From the NCBI RefSeq assembly GCF_024623455.1, contig NZ_JANIPJ010000014.1, positions 62,001-126,000 of the forward strand: a stretch of DNA of 64,000 bases, given 5' to 3'. Under the pieces are notes generated by a model. It did not search any database, was not told where the DNA came from, and was given only the letters and a program-made list of their open reading frames with translations. Of the stretch, positions 61,346-64,000 are shown piece by piece. This stretch comes from Paenibacillus soyae (GTDB lineage: Bacteria; Bacillota; Bacilli; Paenibacillales; Paenibacillaceae). Both the position numbers and the translations under genes were made by a program. Position 1 is the stretch's first letter. Every line of letters begins with the position of its first letter.

Positions 61346-62014
61346 GTGTTCGAAAAAGAATACGAATTGTGGATGCAGAAGCAAATCGATCAGGAGAAAA
61401 ACCATCGCAGACGAGAATTGCTACAAAAGGGTCTTAGTCACAGTTCCATGGAGCTGCTCCGATTGATCTGGTATCCGGTTGTCGGTCATTTCGATCATTT
61501 ATATCCGGAATGGGAAGTGCGAGATTTTCATAACAATTACCGCTACCTCGACTTTGCCTTCTTAAGGGGCGGCGCTAAAGGAAATATCGAAATTCAAGAT
61601 TATCGGTCTCACGCCAGAGATCTGGATACGCGACGCTTTAAAGACTTGTGTCTCCGGCAAAGTTTGTTATCGCTCGATGATCGGGTCTATTTACCGATCG
61701 CCTATCTATCGATACGCGATGAACCGGAATTTTGCAAGCAGTTGATATTATCGTTCATCGGGAAGTTTCTTTCGTTCGACGTGGATGGCGGGCTCACTAG
61801 TATGGAAGCGGAGACGGTGCGATTGGCGCGGCGGCTGCTCCGGCCTTTTACCCCGAATGAACTGGCGGCACATCTGCGGATTACGGATCGGTATGCTCGA
61901 ACCATTCTGCATGGTTTGGTTGAAAGGCAGCAATTAATAGTCATTGGCGGCAATAGGAGATTTCGGACGTATCAGTTAAATCTGGGTAACCAGCTCAAGA
62001 GTTCGGGAGAATAG
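61346..62014 (+). CDS. PD-(D/E)XK nuclease-like protein with C-terminal winged helix
   Basis: A 222-residue protein. Residues ~50-135 have the order expected of a PD-(D/E)XK endonuclease-like fold related to VSR/DUF559 proteins: 'YPEWEVRDFHNNYRYLDFAF' (acidic residue at a strand end), 'GNIEIQDYRSHARDLDTRRF' (Glu-Ile-Gln in place of ExK) and a long helix. The last ~60 residues ('FTPNELAAHLRITDRYARTI') look like a winged helix. Similar proteins of Paenibacillus are often called transcriptional regulators. Missing the usual Lys, it may bind DNA without cutting. The GTG start at 61346 has GAGGGTGGGAG upstream. A four-armed repeat lies immediately downstream. Confidence 0.6.
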   Translation: MFEKEYELWMQKQIDQEKNHRRRELLQKGLSHSSMELLRLIWYPVVGHFDHLYPEWEVRDFHNNYRYLDFAFLRGGAKGNIEIQDYRSHARDLDTRRFKDLCLRQSLLSLDDRVYLPIAYLSIRDEPEFCKQLILSFIGKFLSFDVDGGLTSMEAETVRLARRLLRPFTPNELAAHLRITDRYARTILHGLVERQQLIVIGGNRRFRTYQLNLGNQLKSSGE

Positions 62015-62028
62015 GATTGAAGCTTGCT

Positions 62029-62212
62029 TAACGGAACTGAGAGACGTTATTCATCGGAAAATTAGGCTTTTGGGGGAGCTAACGGAACTGTGCGCCTTTA
62101 TTACCCTTGATTTGATTAGATTCACCCTCGAAACAGGCAAATAACGGCGCTCCGTTCCGTTAGCGTTGAAAAATGGCGAATATATTTGAAATAAGGCCTC
62201 TCAGTTCCGTTG
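62029..62212. repeat. Four-armed intergenic repeat, copy 2
   Basis: Forward arms TAACGGAACTGAGAGACG (62029) and TAACGGAACTGTGCGCC (62080), 51 bp apart, then reverse arms ATAACGGCGCTCCGTTCCG (62141) and GGCCTCTCAGTTCCGTTG (ending 62212), ~50 bp apart. Same architecture as 36093-36276: core TAACGGAAC, then GAG-like and GC-rich bases, then TTATT. Confidence 0.75.
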
Positions 62213-62363
62213 CCAACTCAACTTAAGCTTTCAGAGCCCTACTGTCACAGCCATCTGCGAAGTCCGTCCGTTTGTTGTCTGAAACGGCAGCGTATTGACC
62301 TTGGGCATCGTAAGGTTACAGTACCGCGTAGAGGCTTAGCTTAAGCGGTAGGGATATCTGCGC

Positions 62364-62403
62364 AAAATATAAAAAAATACAGCCGCCTCATTGAGCGGCT
62401 GTA
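62364..62403 (-). terminator. Terminator of the Cu-amine-oxidase-N protein gene
   Basis: Perfect 9-bp stem TACAGCCGC / GCGGCTGTA (62378-62386, 62395-62403) followed by a seven-T run and TATATTTTG on the minus strand. Confidence 0.92.
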
Positions 62404-62459
62404 CCAGACCTTTTCAATGGCCTCCCTCTCCGGGGGCAGGCCCGTCTTGTCTATATCGG

Positions 62460-63665
62460 CTACGGAGTTGGCGCTGTTTCTGCAGGCGTGCTCTCCGAAG
62501 TCTCGCCTCCCGCAGGCTCAGCTTCCGCGGGAACTGTTTCCGTTGCTGCTTCCTCCGTTGGTGCCGTCTCCTCAGGCGCCGTCTCCGTTGCGGCTCCCTC
62601 CTCTGGAGCCGTTTCCGTCGTCTCGGGCTCGGTCGGCACCGTCTCGTCGACGATCACGACGCTTTGCGAATCTCCTTCGTACTGCACCTCTGCGCCGAGG
62701 GCCTCGCTGATGAAACGAATCGGCACCATCGTGTTGCCCTTCATGATTTGGGCCGGAACCGCCAGAATGACTTCCTCTCCGTTCACTATGGCTTTCGCCT
62801 CATCGACAAACAGCTTAATCTCGATTCCATCACGCACGACGGTTACCGAGCGCTCGTCGGCGTTCCACGTTACTTCCGCATGGAGAGCCTCGGAAACCGC
62901 GCGGAACGGAATGAGCGTTGTGCCGCCTTTGATAACCGGCGGAATCGGGAAGTCCGGCATCTCGCCGTTGACGTAGGCTTTCACGCCATCGTAGCCTTCC
63001 TGCTCCAAGAGTCCGGACAGCTGCTTGTAGCGCGCAAGGTTTCTGAGGTCGCGTTTTACGGCTTCCTTCTGTGCGGCAATCGCTTCTGCAAGCTCTCCCG
63101 CTTCCTCATAATATTTCGCGAGCGATTCGTACAGCTCGTCCGCCGCTTGCTCTTCCTCTCCCTTTAACGCCTTAATTTGCTGCTTCAGCTCATCCGCGAG
63201 AGCCTTCAGCTCTTCCTTCTTATCTTTATATTGCTCAAGAATCGCTTTGCGCTCTTCTTTGATTTGTTCCTTCAAAGCCTTGCGAGATTCTTCCTCGGAT
63301 TCGCTATCTTGCTCCAAGGCTTCTTTCGCCAGCTCGAACTCCTCTTCCAGCTGTTGTTTTTGGGCTTCATACTCTTCCTCGGTCAACTCGCCTTTTCGGG
63401 CTTCCAGCTCGCCGAGCTTCTGCTCGAAGTCTTGCTGAAGAGCTTCTTCTTTTTGAGCGAAATCTTCCTCCAAGGAAACCGTCGATTCTTCGTTATCGGA
63501 TTTGCCCTTGCCCTTGCCTTTTTCACTGTCCTCAGCCTTGTTGCCTTGGTGGGCCGGCTTGTCCTTCCAGTCGGGTCCCTTCGCGCTTGCGGAAGGCGAC
63601 ATCGCCAGGGTCAAGGATACCAGCAGAGCGGTGGATACGGCTAAAGCGCTTTTCTTCTTCTTCAT
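62460..63665 (-). CDS. Secreted coiled-coil protein with copper-amine-oxidase-N domain
   Basis: A 401-residue exported protein. ATG 63665 has AAGGAG nine bases upstream; the longer frame has no site. Signal peptide MKKKKSALAVSTALLVSLTL followed by AMSPSASA. Residues ~50-195 are a Glu/Lys-rich coiled coil ('LEEEFELAKEALEQDSESEE'). Residues ~240-330 form a Cu_amine_oxidN1 stalk domain with two repeats: 'LIPFRAVSEALHAEVTWNAD' and 'MVPIRFISEALGAEVQYEGD'. The last ~65 residues are a Pro/Glu/Thr-rich tail. Such stalk domains are abundant on Paenibacillus surfaces; no metal site or enzyme domain is seen. Confidence 0.85.
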   Translation of the reverse strand: MKKKKSALAVSTALLVSLTLAMSPSASAKGPDWKDKPAHQGNKAEDSEKGKGKGKSDNEESTVSLEEDFAQKEEALQQDFEQKLGELEARKGELTEEEYEAQKQQLEEEFELAKEALEQDSESEEESRKALKEQIKEERKAILEQYKDKKEELKALADELKQQIKALKGEEEQAADELYESLAKYYEEAGELAEAIAAQKEAVKRDLRNLARYKQLSGLLEQEGYDGVKAYVNGEMPDFPIPPVIKGGTTLIPFRAVSEALHAEVTWNADERSVTVVRDGIEIKLFVDEAKAIVNGEEVILAVPAQIMKGNTMVPIRFISEALGAEVQYEGDSQSVVIVDETVPTEPETTETAPEEGAATETAPEETAPTEEAATETVPAEAEPAGGETSESTPAETAPTP

Positions 63666-63935
63666 TGGGGTACACTCCTTAATAGAAATAGTGAATGCAC
63701 CAATAGGAACACTATTGGCAACCCAGCCACCATAGGAGAGCTTCTCCCTTAGGTCTGCAGCTTTGCGTCCCCATGTTTCCATAGGTTTGCCTTTATCGTT
63801 AGCATCTTCGTACATTGTAATTTCTCATAGCATAAATGGCATGGGCATAAAGTCCCGTTTGTATTAGTTATATAGCCAAAATAGCATGGTAATTGCAGGG
63901 AGGCAGGCCATTCTCCCCATTCCCTGCAGCCGCAT
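63666..63935. other. Upstream region of the Cu-amine-oxidase-N gene
   Basis: About 270 bases that should hold the promoter. A perfect inverted repeat CCAATAG / CTATTGG with a 5-base spacer lies at 63700-63718, 35 bases before the start codon, where it could be a repressor site or a message hairpin. No gene was recognised; a 78-codon minus-strand frame at 63749-63985 runs through a terminator and was rejected. Confidence 0.5.
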
Positions 63936-63966
63936 AAAAAAACCATTCCTGCTTCCGCAGAAATGG
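63936..63966 (-). terminator. Terminator of a gene beyond the right edge
   Basis: Stem CCATTCCTGC / GCAGAAATGG (63943-63952, 63957-63966; one mismatch) followed by a seven-T run on the minus strand. A minus-strand gene presumably ends at or just past the right edge; a TAA at 63988-63986 would fit, but only five codons are visible. Confidence 0.75.
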
Positions 63967-64000
63967 CTCGAGACTCTCTCAACATTTATTTAGCCTGTAC

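Larger units (their letters stand above)
62015..62459. other. Gene-free region with four-armed repeat and terminator
   Basis: About 445 bases holding the second four-armed repeat (62029-62212), an unassigned stretch of ~160 bases, and the terminator of the downstream minus-strand gene. No gene was recognised. Confidence 0.7.

Noticed and set aside
63749..63985. 78-codon minus-strand frame near the right edge
   Set aside because: It reads through a clear terminator hairpin and has no recognisable product.

Overview
The window looks like a chromosomal segment of a soil or plant-associated Paenibacillaceae (Paenibacillus or a close relative). The grounds are strong AGGAGG-type ribosome binding sites, GC-rich genes, S-layer-homology (SLH) proteins, Cu-amine-oxidase-N stalk proteins, LplA/LplB/LplC-type sugar ABC operons without their own ATPase, and YesM/YesN-type sensor-regulator pairs. 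No rRNA, tRNA, CRISPR array or intact transposon was seen. Assignments rest on reading motifs; no database search was run.

Layout. 1-2.1 kb: a small minus-strand operon (methyltransferase, VOC protein, GrpB protein) and the start of an acetamidase/formamidase that runs off the left edge. 2.4-7.3 kb: an AT-rich accessory island of unrelated short minus-strand genes, separated by four related 110-185 bp intergenic elements with conserved ends. It begins just downstream of a decayed tyrosine recombinase, so the arrangement resembles an integron cassette array. 7.5-14 kb: a PurO-like protein, a membrane-anchored glycerophosphodiester phosphodiesterase and a NarL/LiaRS-type two-component system. 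14.1-22.5 kb: one gene for a ~2,800-residue SLH-anchored surface protein. 22.5-31.8 kb: a sugar ABC operon with a deacetylase-like protein and a GDSL esterase, beside its YesM/YesN-type regulators. 32-36 kb: small membrane proteins, an XRE regulator, a 51-bp tandem repeat, an MDR oxidoreductase and an SLH protein. 36.4-50.5 kb: a pectin/galacturonate region (GH28, GH105, an alpha/alpha-barrel-like protein, ABC transporter, two paralogous binding proteins, a membrane-tethered AraC regulator, uxaC and a LacI regulator). 50.6-59.9 kb: an HxlR/quinone-oxidoreductase pair, membrane proteins, an Hsp90-family operon and a TetR-controlled DrrAB-like exporter. 60-64 kb: a secreted SLH protein, a PD-(D/E)XK-like protein and a secreted coiled-coil/copper-amine-oxidase-N protein.

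How the parts work together. The 36-50 kb block forms a plausible route. Extracellular pectin fragments bind the lipoproteins and enter through the permeases, are trimmed in the cytoplasm by GH28 and GH105, and the uronate is isomerised by UxaC. The 22-32 kb block is a second oligosaccharide system, possibly for acetylated sugars. Several regulators sit next to recognisable operator-like repeats: direct repeats before the YesN-type and AraC-type targets, inverted repeats at the LacI, HxlR and TetR genes, and a 22-bp-phased triple repeat beside the two-component system. The most unusual parts are the cassette-like array with its integrase remnant, the two copies of a four-armed intergenic repeat, the helically phased promoter repeats, and the Hsp90 two-gene operon.
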